A stretch of 64,000 nucleotides of DNA from Devosia sp. (GCF_017744655.1 NZ_JAGIAW010000009.1:1-64000), one strand, 5' to 3'. Shown: positions 7,795-18,198, counted from the stretch's first letter. The notes: a model not told the origin generated them from the sequence alone. Numbers and translations: made by a program.

Positions 7795-9063
7795 TCAGTT
7801 GCCCTTTTGCGGACCGTACCAGGATTCGAGACCGGCCTGGAGCTCCTGCGTCGCCTGTTCGGCCGTGGTGTCGGTGGTCATCATTAGCTGCAACAGCCGC
7901 CAGATTTCGTCGTCAAGCGGCGGCGTGCCGGCGCTGAGCCGATCGAGGGCGAGGCGCGGGGTCAGCGAGGCGCCGGTCTTGAGGTCGGCGAAGTTCTGCG
8001 CCAAGGCATTGTCATAGGTGACGGCCTGGTTGCTCATGGCGAAGAAGCCCGGAGCGGTGTTGACATAGATCTGCTGGAATTCTGGGCCCGCAACCCAATC
8101 GAGGAAGGTGCGGGCCGCCTCCTGGTTGGGGCTCGCCGCGTTGATGCCGATCGCCATATCGGGCATTTCCTGCAAGTAGCGCTGACCACCTGCTTCCACG
8201 GCCGGCGGACCGAAGACGCCGACATTGAGACCCGTTGAGGTTACCTGCTTGATGTTCCACGATCCATCGGGAAGGATGGCGGCGCGCCCGAGGGTGAAGA
8301 GCTGCGTCATGTCGGGATAGGCCAGCGCTTCCTGCCCCGGCGGCAGGAATGGACGCCAGGCGGCAAAAGCCTTGAAGGCCTCCACGAATTCCGGATCGGT
8401 AAGCTTCTTGGTGCCGTCGATCAGGCCAAGGCGACCCTCTTCGCCTTTCCAATAGGCCGGACCAACGCTGTAGAGCCCGTTATAGGCAAGCTGCCAGGAA
8501 TCCGCCGAGCCCATGGCGAGCGGAGTGTATTTGCCGCTATCCTGAATGGCCTGCAGCACGGCGATGAATTCGGCCGTGGTGGTCGGCGGGGTCAGGCCCA
8601 GCTCGTTGAAAATATCGACATTGTAGTAGAAGCCGGCGAGCACGGCGGCGACAGGCACGCAATAGGTGTGCCCCTCGAAGGTCCAGGCGGCCTTAGCCGT
8701 ATCGGTGAAATTGGCCATGCCGGCCAGCCCATCGAGCTCGGAGAAATAGCCGCGGCCGATCCATTCATTGTTCACATCGAACGGACGGCAGGTGATGAGG
8801 TCAGGACCCGTGCCACCTTCGATCTGCGACTGAATAGCGGCGTTGTATTCATTGGTATTGATCGGCGCGAATTCGACATTGATGTCGGGATGCGTAGCCT
8901 CGAAGGCCGGCAGCACCTGATCCTGCCACACAGCAAGGTCCTCGGTCCGCCAGCTGCCGAGCGTAAGCGTAACGGATTGCGCCATGACTGCGCTGGTCAT
9001 GGCAGCGAGCGAAACGCCCAACACCAGTGCACCCGTAGTGACGCCGATGGATATGCGACGCAT
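7795..9063 (-). CDS. Extracellular solute-binding protein of a CUT1 sugar importer
   Basis: A 422-residue periplasmic protein. A Sec signal peptide covers about residues 1-29, with cleavage after the Ala of SAVMAQ. It is followed by the start of the mature fold, VTLTLGSWRTEDLAVWQDQ, and typical family-1 binding-protein blocks such as GPDLITCRPFD, IPDGSWNIKQ and AARTFLDWVAGPEFQQ. It captures the sugar and delivers it to the two permeases that follow. It is divergent from the Gfo/Idh/MocA gene across a region holding a perfect 16-bp inverted repeat. Confidence 0.93.
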   Translation of the reverse strand: MRRISIGVTTGALVLGVSLAAMTSAVMAQSVTLTLGSWRTEDLAVWQDQVLPAFEATHPDINVEFAPINTNEYNAAIQSQIEGGTGPDLITCRPFDVNNEWIGRGYFSELDGLAGMANFTDTAKAAWTFEGHTYCVPVAAVLAGFYYNVDIFNELGLTPPTTTAEFIAVLQAIQDSGKYTPLAMGSADSWQLAYNGLYSVGPAYWKGEEGRLGLIDGTKKLTDPEFVEAFKAFAAWRPFLPPGQEALAYPDMTQLFTLGRAAILPDGSWNIKQVTSTGLNVGVFGPPAVEAGGQRYLQEMPDMAIGINAASPNQEAARTFLDWVAGPEFQQIYVNTAPGFFAMSNQAVTYDNALAQNFADLKTGASLTPRLALDRLSAGTPPLDDEIWRLLQLMMTTDTTAEQATQELQAGLESWYGPQKGN

Positions 9064-9137
9064 GTCTTTTTCTCCCTTGTAATGCAGCGTGATCCGCGCC
9101 CCTCAGCGACAAATCCCGTGCTGTGACTGCGGACTGA

Positions 9138-9153
9138 TACCTCATAATACCAC
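9138..9153 (+). promoter_or_regulatory. Candidate GntR operator, left arm
   Basis: TACCTCATAATACCAC is the exact reverse complement of 9204-9219. The AT-rich divergent region between the importer and the catabolic operon is a natural place for a repressor site. The GntR protein encoded at 10276 is the obvious candidate ligand. Confidence 0.55.
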
Positions 9154-9203
9154 TAGGTACAAGAGGTATAATTTTGTAGCAAATCACTGGTCTTTTGTTA
9201 TTT

Positions 9204-9219
9204 GTGGTATTATGAGGTA
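9204..9219 (+). promoter_or_regulatory. Candidate GntR operator, right arm
   Basis: GTGGTATTATGAGGTA is a perfect 16-bp inverted copy of 9138-9153. It lies 26 bp before the Gfo/Idh/MocA start. Centre-to-centre spacing is 66 bp, near six helical turns, which would allow looping or co-operative control of both promoters. Confidence 0.55.
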
Positions 9220-9245
9220 TTCAAACTTCACCAAGGGAGAGATCG

Positions 9246-10271
9246 ATGATCGGTGTGGGCTTGCTGGGTTCGGGCTTCATTGCAGAATCCTATGCGGATG
9301 CGCTGCTGGATGTGCGGAATGCCGAGCTGGTGGCTTGCTTTTCCCGCAACAGCGCCCGTTCCGGTGATTTCGCCGCCAAGTGGAAGGTAGCCGCCCATCC
9401 CAGCATGGACGCGCTCTGCGCCGACCCCCGCGTCGATGTGGTGGTGATCGCCCTACCCAATGAGGTGCATCTGGAGGCCGTAGAAATCGCGGCGCGGCAC
9501 AAGAAGGCGATCATCTGCACCAAGCCTCTGGCCCGCACCGAGGCTGAAGCGCAGAAGATCCTCGACATCGTCAACCGCGAAGGCGTGTGGCACGGCTATG
9601 CAGAAAGCTCGGTCTTTTCGCCCAATGTCGCCAAGGCCTATGAAATGGTCAAAGCCGGCGGCATAGGCAAATTGCTTACCATGCGCGCCCGCGAGGGGCA
9701 TTCCGGCCCCCATGCGCCCCATTTCTGGGATGCAGAAACCGCCGGCGGCGGGGCTCTGCTCGATATGGGTTGCCACACGGTCGAGTCGGCCCGCCATTTC
9801 TTCGGCAAGGACAACAAGGTCGTCGAGGTCATGGCCTGGGGCGCCACCATGGCGCATCAGGACAAGACCACGGGCGAGGACACTGCCATCGCCCTCCTCA
9901 AGTTCGCCGGCGGGGAAATGGCCACGATCGAGTCGAGCTGGATCGAGCGCGGCGGCATGCAGCTGCGCCACGAACTGGTGGGTTCGGCCGGGCGCCTCGT
10001 CACCGATAGCTCGGTTGGCCCGGTCTGGGGCTTTATCGAAAATCCCGTTGGCTACACTGTCGAAAAGGCCGATGCCGAGACGGGCTGGGTCTATCCCGTA
10101 CCTGAAGAAACCCGTGCCTATGGCTTTTCCCAGCAGATGCGGCATTTCATCGATCACTTCGTTGCGGGGAAAGCGCCGTCCGAAACTTTTGAGGATGGCG
10201 TGGTGGTCAACCGGATCATCGATGCGTGCTATCGCTCGATGAAATCGGGACAATGGGAAAAGGTGGCCTAG
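9246..10271 (+). CDS. Gfo/Idh/MocA-family NAD(P)-dependent sugar dehydrogenase
   Basis: A 341-residue oxidoreductase. The N-terminal Rossmann motif is GLLGSGFIAESYADALL (about 4-20). The usual E-K-P motif reads CTKPLA (about 98-103), keeping the Lys-Pro but with Thr replacing Glu. The catalytic-domain block GGGALLDMGCHTVESARHFFG lies near residues 165-185. Such enzymes oxidise or reduce a sugar or inositol-type hydroxyl. It is first in an operon with GntR, a SIS enzyme, a kinase and an ATPase. Its ATG follows AAGGGAGAG. The exact sugar is unknown. Confidence 0.92.
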   Translation: MIGVGLLGSGFIAESYADALLDVRNAELVACFSRNSARSGDFAAKWKVAAHPSMDALCADPRVDVVVIALPNEVHLEAVEIAARHKKAIICTKPLARTEAEAQKILDIVNREGVWHGYAESSVFSPNVAKAYEMVKAGGIGKLLTMRAREGHSGPHAPHFWDAETAGGGALLDMGCHTVESARHFFGKDNKVVEVMAWGATMAHQDKTTGEDTAIALLKFAGGEMATIESSWIERGGMQLRHELVGSAGRLVTDSSVGPVWGFIENPVGYTVEKADAETGWVYPVPEETRAYGFSQQMRHFIDHFVAGKAPSETFEDGVVVNRIIDACYRSMKSGQWEKVA

Positions 10272-10275
10272 GGAA

Positions 10276-11049
10276 ATGAGCGGGTTCGAGGGCGCGGCAA
10301 CCATGCTGGACGCAGATTCGCCGGAGCCGCTATGGCGGCAGGCGGCTGAGGTCATCCGCAACCAGATCGCCAGCGGCAAGCTTGCTGCCGGCGGCCGGAT
10401 TCCGGCCGAGCGAGACCTGCTTGAGCAGCTCTCGATCAGCCGCGTCACCCTGCGCCGCGCCCTGCAGAGCCTTGTCGAAGATGGCGTGCTGACATCCTCA
10501 CATGGAAGAGGCTGGTATGTTTCGGCCGATGCGCCCCGCGAGTTCCCCAATACGCTCGAATCCTTCAGCGAAACCGCGGCGCGGCTGGGGCTGATTCCGT
10601 CCTCGGATCTGCTGCGCGCCGAAATCAGGCCGGCAACGCTGGATGAGGCGGAAATCCTCGGCATTGCGCCCGGCATCGCCCTTTTCCACCTCGATCGTAT
10701 CCGCCGCCTTGATGGCGTGCCGGTCGCCGTCGACACCTCCTATTTCCCTGCCACCCTGCGCTCGGATTTTTCCGGCGTCGATTTCCGCGATTCCTCGCTT
10801 TTCCAGCTGCTGCTGGAAGCGGGTGTCGACCTCGCGCGCGGCGAGACCACCATCGAAGCCCGCGCCGCCGATGCGGAACTGGCGGGCTATCTCGGCATCG
10901 AGCCGGGCAAGCCGATCCTGGCCATGCTGCAGCTCATCGTCGATGCGACCGGCAAGCCGGTCCTTTCCTCCACAGTCCGCTATGTCGGCGACCGCTATCG
11001 CCTCAGGACCTCGTTTTCACGCTCACGCAAGGCTGGCAGCCGGAGCTGA
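10276..11049 (+). CDS. GntR-family repressor with UTRA domain
   Basis: A 257-residue regulator of the HutC/NagR (YvoA) subfamily. The winged helix covers about residues 15-80, including GGRIPAERDLLEQLSISRVTLRRAL. The ligand-binding UTRA domain covers about 100-245. UTRA regulators of this group often sense sugar phosphates such as GlcN-6-P or GlcNAc-6-P, which fits the kinase and SIS-domain enzyme next door. It starts 4 bp after the dehydrogenase stop, so it is co-translated. The inverted repeats at 9138-9219 are its likely operator. Confidence 0.93.
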   Translation: MSGFEGAATMLDADSPEPLWRQAAEVIRNQIASGKLAAGGRIPAERDLLEQLSISRVTLRRALQSLVEDGVLTSSHGRGWYVSADAPREFPNTLESFSETAARLGLIPSSDLLRAEIRPATLDEAEILGIAPGIALFHLDRIRRLDGVPVAVDTSYFPATLRSDFSGVDFRDSSLFQLLLEAGVDLARGETTIEARAADAELAGYLGIEPGKPILAMLQLIVDATGKPVLSSTVRYVGDRYRLRTSFSRSRKAGSRS

Positions 11050-11100
11050 CCGGGCCTTGAGCTGCGCCCCGAGGCGGCGGACGCGGCAAGGAGACACAAA

Positions 11101-12105
11101 TTGGTTGCAGGTTACATCAAGCTCGCCGAGGCCCGCGCCTCGCAGGCCGACCGGCTGGAAGAGGCTTTGCCTCTGCTTGCCGGCCAGATCGGCGCGGCTC
11201 AGCGCAGCGGCACGCTGAACGGTCCCGGCCCCATCTTTCTCGGCATCGGCGCAAGCTTTGCTGCGGCTGCGGCGGCCGTCTGGGTGCTGCGCGAGCGCGG
11301 CATTCATTCCTGGCGGCTCAATGCCGGTGAATATCCCCTGCCCTTTCCTGCCTCCGGCCATCCGCTGATCGGTGTGTCGCAGAGCGGCCGCAGTTCGGAA
11401 ACACTGGCCGTTTTTCGTGACGTGCCCCAGGCGCAGCGCCTTGCCGTGCTCAATGTCGTGCCCTCGCCCATTGCCGAGATCGCCGCGACCACTTTCGCAC
11501 TGGGCAATATTCCGGACAGTTATGCGTCCACCATCGGCTATACGGCGACGGTCGCGACGCTTGCCATGATTGCCGAGGCCTGGAATGGCGGCACGATCGA
11601 TGGGAGGTGGTCCGCCCTGCCGCAGGCTTTCCGTGCCGTAGAGGCCGAGCTCGCCCGCCGTGGCACCGCGCTTGCTGGTCTTCTTGCCCATGCGGTCAGC
11701 GTGGACTATGCCGCTGCTGCCCCCTCCGTGGGTTCGGCGGAAGTTGGTTCGCTGCTGCTGCGCGAAATTGCCCGTATTTCCGCGAGCGGCTTTTCGACCA
11801 GGCAATATCTCCATGGCGCCATGGAATCCGCGGGGAAGACCGCTCATGTCCTGGTCGGCGCTGACCGCGAACTGGGTGCTGCGCATATGCTGGCCCGCGC
11901 TGGCCATGCCTGCCTGCTGATTACAACCCTCGACGTGCCCGAGGAAACCAATCTCGCCGTGCTGCGCCTGCCCGATCTGCCGCCGGCCCAGCGCAGCATT
12001 CTCGAGGCGCTCGTCATGCAGACGCTCGCCGTCGAAGCCGCTCATCTGCGCGGCATCGACCCCGACGCCTTCGTTTTCTTCCATACCGATACCAAGGTGG
12101 CCTGA
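11101..12105 (+). CDS. SIS-domain sugar-phosphate isomerase/deaminase
   Basis: A 334-residue protein with two SIS domains. The first holds IFLGIGASFAAAAAAVW (about 44-60) and the SIS signature GVSQSGRSSETLAVF (about 90-104). The second lies around 195-320. It resembles the isomerase half of GlmS and the AgaS group without the glutaminase domain. A role in converting amino-sugar phosphate to fructose phosphate is plausible. The start is TTG at 11101, after an AAGGAGA site. The adjoining kinase gene would supply the phosphorylated substrate. Confidence 0.85.
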   Translation: MVAGYIKLAEARASQADRLEEALPLLAGQIGAAQRSGTLNGPGPIFLGIGASFAAAAAAVWVLRERGIHSWRLNAGEYPLPFPASGHPLIGVSQSGRSSETLAVFRDVPQAQRLAVLNVVPSPIAEIAATTFALGNIPDSYASTIGYTATVATLAMIAEAWNGGTIDGRWSALPQAFRAVEAELARRGTALAGLLAHAVSVDYAAAAPSVGSAEVGSLLLREIARISASGFSTRQYLHGAMESAGKTAHVLVGADRELGAAHMLARAGHACLLITTLDVPEETNLAVLRLPDLPPAQRSILEALVMQTLAVEAAHLRGIDPDAFVFFHTDTKVA

Positions 12106-12107
12106 GC

Positions 12108-13004
12108 ATGAGCGACCTCATCGCCGCCCTCGATATCGGCGGCACCAAGACCACGCTGGTGATCGAAAACCTCGGCGGCCAGCGCTTGCTGGAAGTCACC
12201 GAGCCCAGCACCCAATGGGATGCAGAACCGCCCGAACCGGCCGCCGAATGGATTTCCGGACTTCTGACACGTCACTGCCCCACCGGCTCGCACATCGTTT
12301 CCCTCGCCTTCGGCGCTCAGGGGATCAATCGTGACGATGTCGGCGCCGCTCTCGCCGCCCAACTCGAGGCCCGTGGCTATCCCACCCGCGCTGTCAACGA
12401 CGCTTCCCTGATCGTCGCCGCGGCGGGCTTCGAGCGCGGCATCGGCGTCATTTCAGGCACCGGCGCCATTGCCGTCGGCGCTGACGCCGAGGGCCGTTTC
12501 ATGGCGGCCGGTGGCTGGGGCTGGGTTATTGGCGACGAAGGCGGCGGCGCAGCCCTCGTCCGCGAAGCGGTTCGCGCGGCGCTCTATGCCAATGATGGTG
12601 GCGAACCCGGCGACGGACTGCTAGGCGCGCTGATCAGGGATTTCGGCGTGGCCGATGCCGAACGCCTCACGCGCGTGGTCAATGACGAGCCCACAATGGA
12701 CAATTGGGCGCCGCACGCCCCGGCGGTCTTTGCTGCCGCCGATGCTGGCTCACCCCTGGCACAGAAAGTCATTGCGGATGGCGCGCACGCGCTTGCTGCC
12801 CTCGTCGGTCAATTGCGCAATCGTGGCGCTGTAGGCCGCGATATCGTTGTCGCCGGCAGCGTCATCGTCAATCAGCCACGCCTGCTCGAAGCCTTCCGTG
12901 CCGCCGTGGGCGCCCTCGGCGGCTATTCCGTTCACGTTCTCACCGCACCGCCGGTCGAAGGCGCTGTGCTCCTGGCCCGCCGGGCCGCCGCTGCGCAACA
13001 TTAG
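12108..13004 (+). CDS. BadF/BadG-type sugar kinase (GlcNAc/glucosamine kinase-like)
   Basis: A 298-residue ASKHA-fold kinase. The phosphate-1 loop [15 protein letters not shown] is at about 6-20 and the sugar/ATP segment [15 protein letters not shown] at about 110-124. [20 protein letters not shown] (about 132-151) is characteristic of the N-acetylglucosamine kinase group of the BadF/BadG/BcrA family. It probably phosphorylates an amino sugar delivered by the importer. It starts 2 bp after the SIS gene stop and is followed directly by the importer ATPase. Confidence 0.85.
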   Translation: MSDLIAALDIGGTKTTLVIENLGGQRLLEVTEPSTQWDAEPPEPAAEWISGLLTRHCPTGSHIVSLAFGAQGINRDDVGAALAAQLEARGYPTRAVNDASLIVAAAGFERGIGVISGTGAIAVGADAEGRFMAAGGWGWVIGDEGGGAALVREAVRAALYANDGGEPGDGLLGALIRDFGVADAERLTRVVNDEPTMDNWAPHAPAVFAAADAGSPLAQKVIADGAHALAALVGQLRNRGAVGRDIVVAGSVIVNQPRLLEAFRAAVGALGGYSVHVLTAPPVEGAVLLARRAAAAQH

Positions 13005-13014
13005 GAGCCCCGCC

Positions 13015-14016
<1,002 letters not shown>

Positions 14017-14030
14017 GAGGAGGCACGGCG

Positions 14031-14837
14031 ATGACGGGGATACTGGGCGCTTATTGCGGAAGTTTCGGTCGCACGACCCTGCTCGATATCCAGCGTCCCA
14101 TCGCCTCGCATGCCCACCCCCATATGCACCTCTTGTTCAAGCTCTCCGGCGCCGACCGGGGCATGCTGGTGGATGACGAGGTGCATATACTGAGCGAGAA
14201 CAGTTGCATCCTCGTCAATTCCTGGCAGCGGCACGAGGATGTGGAAGCGCTCTGCACCGCTCCCACCCTGGTTCTGGCGCTCTATATCGACCCTGTCTGG
14301 TACGCCGCGCACACCAACCACTCAGCCGACAGCGTCTTTTCCCGTCTCAGTTGCGATATCGGCCCGGCAGCGCGGCAGTCGGCAGCCCGCATTGCTGGTT
14401 GGCTAGTCCGTCCCCGCCGTCCGGCCGATGCCATGCTCGAGCGTGCCATTCTCACGATCATTGAAGACACGGTCGCCCGCGCCCATCTGGCGCCGCGTCA
14501 ATCGAGCAGCGATTTCCGCATCCGCCGCGCGGCTCGGGCCCTGCGCGACGATATTCACGTGCGCCCCGACCTTGCGGCCCTCGCGCGGCAAGTCGGGCTG
14601 TCGCGTTCGCGCTTTTTCGATCAGTTCAAAAATGCCGTGGGCGTCGCCCCGGTCATGTATCTCGACGGGCTTCTGCTCGAGCGCGCCATCGATCTCCTCG
14701 TCGGCTCACAAGCGCCGCTCGACACCATTTCGCGCCAGCTGGGCTTTTCGGCGCCCTCAAGCTTTACCCGCTTCTTCCGCGAACGCGTGGGCTTCCCCCC
14801 GAGCACCTTGCGCGCCGCCAGCAGCCCGCAGCACTGA
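14031..14837 (+). CDS. AraC-family transcriptional regulator (copy 2)
   Basis: A 268-residue paralogue of the regulator at 3315-4121: same length, same opening MTGILGAY, and same histidine motif SHAHPHMHLLFKLSGADRG. The C-terminal helix-turn-helix pair contains LAALARQVGLSRSRFFDQF and SSFTRFFRERVGFPPSTLR. It lies 14 bp after the ATPase gene with a GGAGGAGG site, so it is probably part of that transcript. It is convergent with an aldehyde dehydrogenase gene. Target promoters are not evident. Confidence 0.92.
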   Translation: MTGILGAYCGSFGRTTLLDIQRPIASHAHPHMHLLFKLSGADRGMLVDDEVHILSENSCILVNSWQRHEDVEALCTAPTLVLALYIDPVWYAAHTNHSADSVFSRLSCDIGPAARQSAARIAGWLVRPRRPADAMLERAILTIIEDTVARAHLAPRQSSSDFRIRRAARALRDDIHVRPDLAALARQVGLSRSRFFDQFKNAVGVAPVMYLDGLLLERAIDLLVGSQAPLDTISRQLGFSAPSSFTRFFRERVGFPPSTLRAASSPQH

Positions 14838-14843
14838 AACCGC

Positions 14844-14878
14844 AGCGGCCCCTACCCTAGATGGAAAGGAGCCGCTGG
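14844..14878. terminator. Hairpin between convergent AraC and aldehyde dehydrogenase genes
   Basis: A stem of CAGCGGC / GCCGCTG, with extra pairing of the inner CC/GG, lies in the 54-bp convergent gap. On the plus strand it is followed closely by CTGTTTTC. It is a likely terminator for one or both genes. Confidence 0.55.
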
Positions 14879-14891
14879 ACGCTGTTTTCAA

Positions 14892-16256
14892 TCAGGCCGG
14901 AAGGTTCCAGACCAGTTTGGGATTGGTCAGTTCGCGGGCGCCCAACGGCCCCAGCTCCCGGCCAAAACCCGAGCCCTTGACGCCGCCAAACGGGGCGCGG
15001 GGATCGGAGCGCACGAAGTCATTGACGAAGACGGCGCCGGCTTCAAGCTGACCGACAACGCGGCGGGCGCGATGCGGATCGCTGGTCCAGACTGCACCAC
15101 CAAGGCCAAAATCTGTGGCATTGGCGCACTCCACAGCCTCAACTTCGCTCGTAAAGGGGAACATCAGCGCCACCGGCCCGAAAAACTCTTCCTGAGCAAT
15201 GGCAGAATCGGGATCGACGCCGACGATCACCGTCGGCTCGAAGAAATTGCCCGGACCATCCTTGGGCTTGCCCCCGGTGATCACCCTGCCGCCGGCTGCC
15301 ACGGCCTCGGCAATCTGCCGCTGCGTGGTTTCGACGAGGTCCGCCTTGGCCAGCGGCCCGAGCTTGGTCGCCGGGTCCATTGGATCGCCCATCGGCAAGG
15401 CCGAGGCCGTGCGCGCAAAAGCCTCGCAATATCTCTCGAAGATCGGCGCAGCGATCAGGAAGCGCTTGGCGGCGATGCAGCTCTGCGCATTGTTGGAAAA
15501 GCGCGACACGACGCCGATACTGACCGCCTTTTCGAAATCGGCGTCCTCGAAGACGATGAAGGGATCGGAACCGCCCAGTTCCAGCACAGCCTTCTTGCCG
15601 TGGGCGCCGGCGGCCTCGGCCACGGCGCGGCCCGCAGCCGTGCTGCCGGTGACAGTGACGGCACGGACGCGCGGGTCGGCAATGATGCCGGACACGGCAT
15701 CGCGCCGCACCCGCAGATTGGTATAGAGCCCCGCCGGTCCACCGGCATCACGTACCAAATCCTCCAGCGCCTGGGCCGCCCCCTGCACGAGATCGGCATG
15801 CTTGACCAGCACCACATTGCCGGCGATCGCCGCCGGGATAAAGAAGCGCAGTACCTGCCAGAAAGGCAGGTTCCAGGGCATGACACCGAAGATCGGGCCG
15901 ATCGGCTCATAGATAATCGTGCCCGCCGTGCCTTGAACGGGCTCATCGGCAAGATAGCGAGGGCCGGCCTCAGCAAAATGCCGAGCACCACTCGCCGCCT
16001 TGACCACTTCGGCCCGCGCCTCGCCAACCGGTTTGCCCATTTCACTGGTGATCAGTGCCGCATAGGTGTCGGCGCGCTGTTCCAAGAGGTCCGCCAGGCG
16101 AATGAGAAAGGCGGTGCGGTCTTCCATCGGCGTGACCGACCAGGCACGGTAGCCGGTCCAGGCCTGTTCCAGCAGCCGTTCCATATCTGCGTCGCCATGG
16201 GCGGAGAACTCGGCGCTGACCACGCCGGTCGCCGGATTGATGGATTTGAAAGACAT
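14892..16256 (-). CDS. NAD(P)-dependent aldehyde dehydrogenase, Sad-like (succinate-semialdehyde type)
   Basis: A 454-residue aldehyde dehydrogenase closely resembling the short Sad (YneI) succinate-semialdehyde dehydrogenases. The catalytic Cys is about residue 260 in NNAQSCIAAKRF. The general base Glu is about 226 in VLELGGSDPF. The usual Lys-Pro cofactor motif reads VKHAD, matching the LKHAP of Sad. The ATG at 16256 has an upstream GGGAGGAA site, so the in-frame start at 16373 is not supported. It lies downstream of the importer terminator. The substrate could be succinate semialdehyde or another small aldehyde. Confidence 0.9.
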   Translation of the reverse strand: MSFKSINPATGVVSAEFSAHGDADMERLLEQAWTGYRAWSVTPMEDRTAFLIRLADLLEQRADTYAALITSEMGKPVGEARAEVVKAASGARHFAEAGPRYLADEPVQGTAGTIIYEPIGPIFGVMPWNLPFWQVLRFFIPAAIAGNVVLVKHADLVQGAAQALEDLVRDAGGPAGLYTNLRVRRDAVSGIIADPRVRAVTVTGSTAAGRAVAEAAGAHGKKAVLELGGSDPFIVFEDADFEKAVSIGVVSRFSNNAQSCIAAKRFLIAAPIFERYCEAFARTASALPMGDPMDPATKLGPLAKADLVETTQRQIAEAVAAGGRVITGGKPKDGPGNFFEPTVIVGVDPDSAIAQEEFFGPVALMFPFTSEVEAVECANATDFGLGGAVWTSDPHRARRVVGQLEAGAVFVNDFVRSDPRAPFGGVKGSGFGRELGPLGARELTNPKLVWNLPA

Positions 16257-16345
16257 GGCATTCCTCCCGATAGGCACTTGATTGCTCGATGAGAGGATTG
16301 CCCCGGCCGTATGCCTGGGACCAGTCTTTGCGCCCCTTTGAGGGG

Positions 16346-16380
16346 CAAAAAGCGGACGCTCGGTCAAGAGCATCCGCTTT
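16346..16380 (-). terminator. Rho-independent terminator of the 16396-19623 importer operon
   Basis: On the minus strand a 12-bp stem, AAGCGGATGCTC / GAGCGTCCGCTT with one mismatch and a 6-nt loop, is followed by TTTTTG. It lies about 15 bp after the stop of the last permease gene. Confidence 0.85.
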
Positions 16381-16395
16381 CGCGAGGCGCAGGCG

Positions 16396-17274
16396 TCAAG
16401 CCTTGACGCTGCCCGTCGTCAGCCCGCCAAGCCAATAGCGCTGCATGAAGAGGAACAGAATGACCACGGGCACGATGGAAACCACGGCGCCGGTGAGGAC
16501 GATGGAATAGAGGATGGCGCCGCCGGCCCCACCGCCGAGCTTGTACCATTGGGCAAGGCCGACGGTGACGGGCAGCGTATTGGACGAACTCAGCACCACC
16601 AGCGGCAGGAAGTAGTTGTTCCAGCTCCAAACGAAATTGAGCAGCACGACGGTAGAGAAACCCGGCGCCATCAGGCGGAAGGCAATGCTCCAGAAGATGC
16701 GAAATTCGCTGGCCCCATCGACGCGGGCAGCGTCGATCAACTCGCTGGGCACCGACTCGTCGATATAGGACTTCATCAGATAGACGCCGAAGGGCGACAC
16801 CATGGACGGCAGGATGAAGGCCCAGGGCGTGTTGACGAGGCCCATCGAGGTCACGAGCAGAAAGAGCGGCACAACCAGCGCCGTCTGCGGGATCATCACC
16901 GCACCGAGCACGGTCGCGAAGATGGCCTTCTTGCCCCGGAACTCGTATTTCGAGAAAGCATAGGCAGCCCAGGTGGACAACAGCGCCGCACCCACCGCGA
17001 TCGTCGTGGAATAGACGAAGCTGTTCCACAGCCAGGTGGAGAAGATGGAGTTCTGATAGGCGAAGACGAGCTGCAGATTGTCCCAGAGGGCAAAGCTATT
17101 GCCGAACCAGAAGCCGAAGGTGGTGAACAGGTCGGCATTGCTCTTGGTGGAGGAGAGCAGCACGTAAACGATCGGCGCGAAGCTATAGAGGATGAAGAGG
17201 ACCATCAGCGCCGTCAGCATATTGCGGCTGACGCGGAAGGAGCGAGATGAACTGGTCTTGCCGACAATGGCCAT
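16396..17274 (-). CDS. Carbohydrate ABC importer permease, MalG type
   Basis: A 292-residue CUT1 permease with an N-terminal membrane segment (about 18-40) and five further segments. The EAA loop is ELIDAARVDGASEFRIFWSIAFRLMAPG near 190-217. Its ATG abuts the stop of the preceding MalF-type gene. It is the last gene before the terminator at 16346-16380. Confidence 0.93.
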   Translation of the reverse strand: MAIVGKTSSSRSFRVSRNMLTALMVLFILYSFAPIVYVLLSSTKSNADLFTTFGFWFGNSFALWDNLQLVFAYQNSIFSTWLWNSFVYSTTIAVGAALLSTWAAYAFSKYEFRGKKAIFATVLGAVMIPQTALVVPLFLLVTSMGLVNTPWAFILPSMVSPFGVYLMKSYIDESVPSELIDAARVDGASEFRIFWSIAFRLMAPGFSTVVLLNFVWSWNNYFLPLVVLSSSNTLPVTVGLAQWYKLGGGAGGAILYSIVLTGAVVSIVPVVILFLFMQRYWLGGLTTGSVKA

Positions 17275-18198
17275 TTATTTGCCCTCCCGCCGGGTGCTGA
17301 CGAGCTGGAACACGTAGGAGACGACAGCCACCACGGCGCCGAGAACGAAGGAGATCGCGGCCGAGTAGTTGTAGTCCTGGTTCACGAAGGCCAGGTTGTA
17401 GGCGTAGATGTTCGGGGTATAGCTGCTGGTGATAACAGCCGGAGCCAGCGCTTCGAGCAGGTAGGGCTCGGCGAAAAGCTGCAGCGCGCCGATGGTGGCG
17501 AAGATCACCGTGACGAGAATGGTGCCGCGGATCAGCGGCAGTTTCACATAGATCACATATTGCCAAGCGCGCGCGCCCGACACGACCGCCGCTTCCTCGA
17601 AATCGGCCGGGATGGCCTGGAGGGCGGCAAAGTAGATGATCATGAAGTAGCCCACGTGCTCCCAGATCGAGATATTGGCGATGGCGTAGAGCATCGTCTG
17701 GGCATTGAAGAGATCGGGGCGCGGCAGGCCGAAATAGTCGGCGACCTGCGTCATGGGACCGAATGAGGGACCATAGAGATAGCCCCAGATCAGCGCCGCA
17801 ATCACCGTCGGCACGGCATAGGGCAGGAAAAGGCCGAGGCGGAAGAAGGCCCGGGCCCAGAGCATTCCGCTATCGAGGATCAGCGCTAAGAGCAGCGCCG
17901 CGCCGAGCATGACCGGCAGCTGGAAAAGACCATAGCGCAGGAGCAGCAGCACGCCGTCCCAGAATTTCTGGTCGGTCAGCGCCTTGCCATAATTGTCGAG
18001 GCCGACAAAGCGTATCCCGCCCACCATGGTTTCGCGGAAGAAGGACAGCTGCAGCGCATAGAATAGCGGCACGACCAAGAAGACGATGAAAAGCGCCAGG
18101 AAGGGCGCGAGAAAGAAATAGGGCGCCAGTTTCTGCGCCCATTTGCTGGATCGCCGGCGGGCCGGCCGAAGCGGGCGAGCGGATATATCGGTCATCAT
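17275..18198 (-). CDS. Carbohydrate ABC importer permease, MalF type
   Basis: A 307-residue CUT1 permease with a basic N-terminus (RPLRPARRRSSKW) and six membrane segments, the first about 30-52. The EAA loop is DFEEAAVVSGARAWQYVIYVKLPLIRG near 200-226. It pairs with the adjacent MalG-type subunit. It is separated from the solute-binding protein gene by 99 bp containing a strong hairpin. Confidence 0.93.
   Translation of the reverse strand: MMTDISARPLRPARRRSSKWAQKLAPYFFLAPFLALFIVFLVVPLFYALQLSFFRETMVGGIRFVGLDNYGKALTDQKFWDGVLLLLRYGLFQLPVMLGAALLLALILDSGMLWARAFFRLGLFLPYAVPTVIAALIWGYLYGPSFGPMTQVADYFGLPRPDLFNAQTMLYAIANISIWEHVGYFMIIYFAALQAIPADFEEAAVVSGARAWQYVIYVKLPLIRGTILVTVIFATIGALQLFAEPYLLEALAPAVITSSYTPNIYAYNLAFVNQDYNYSAAISFVLGAVVAVVSYVFQLVSTRREGK

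Noticed and set aside
6733..7887. A 384-codon plus-strand frame over the two importer permeases
   Set aside because: The translation is charged and low in complexity, as expected for the antisense of membrane-protein codons; the permeases are unambiguous.
15072..16292. A 406-codon plus-strand frame over the Sad-like dehydrogenase
   Set aside because: Antisense shadow of a protein with intact catalytic motifs.
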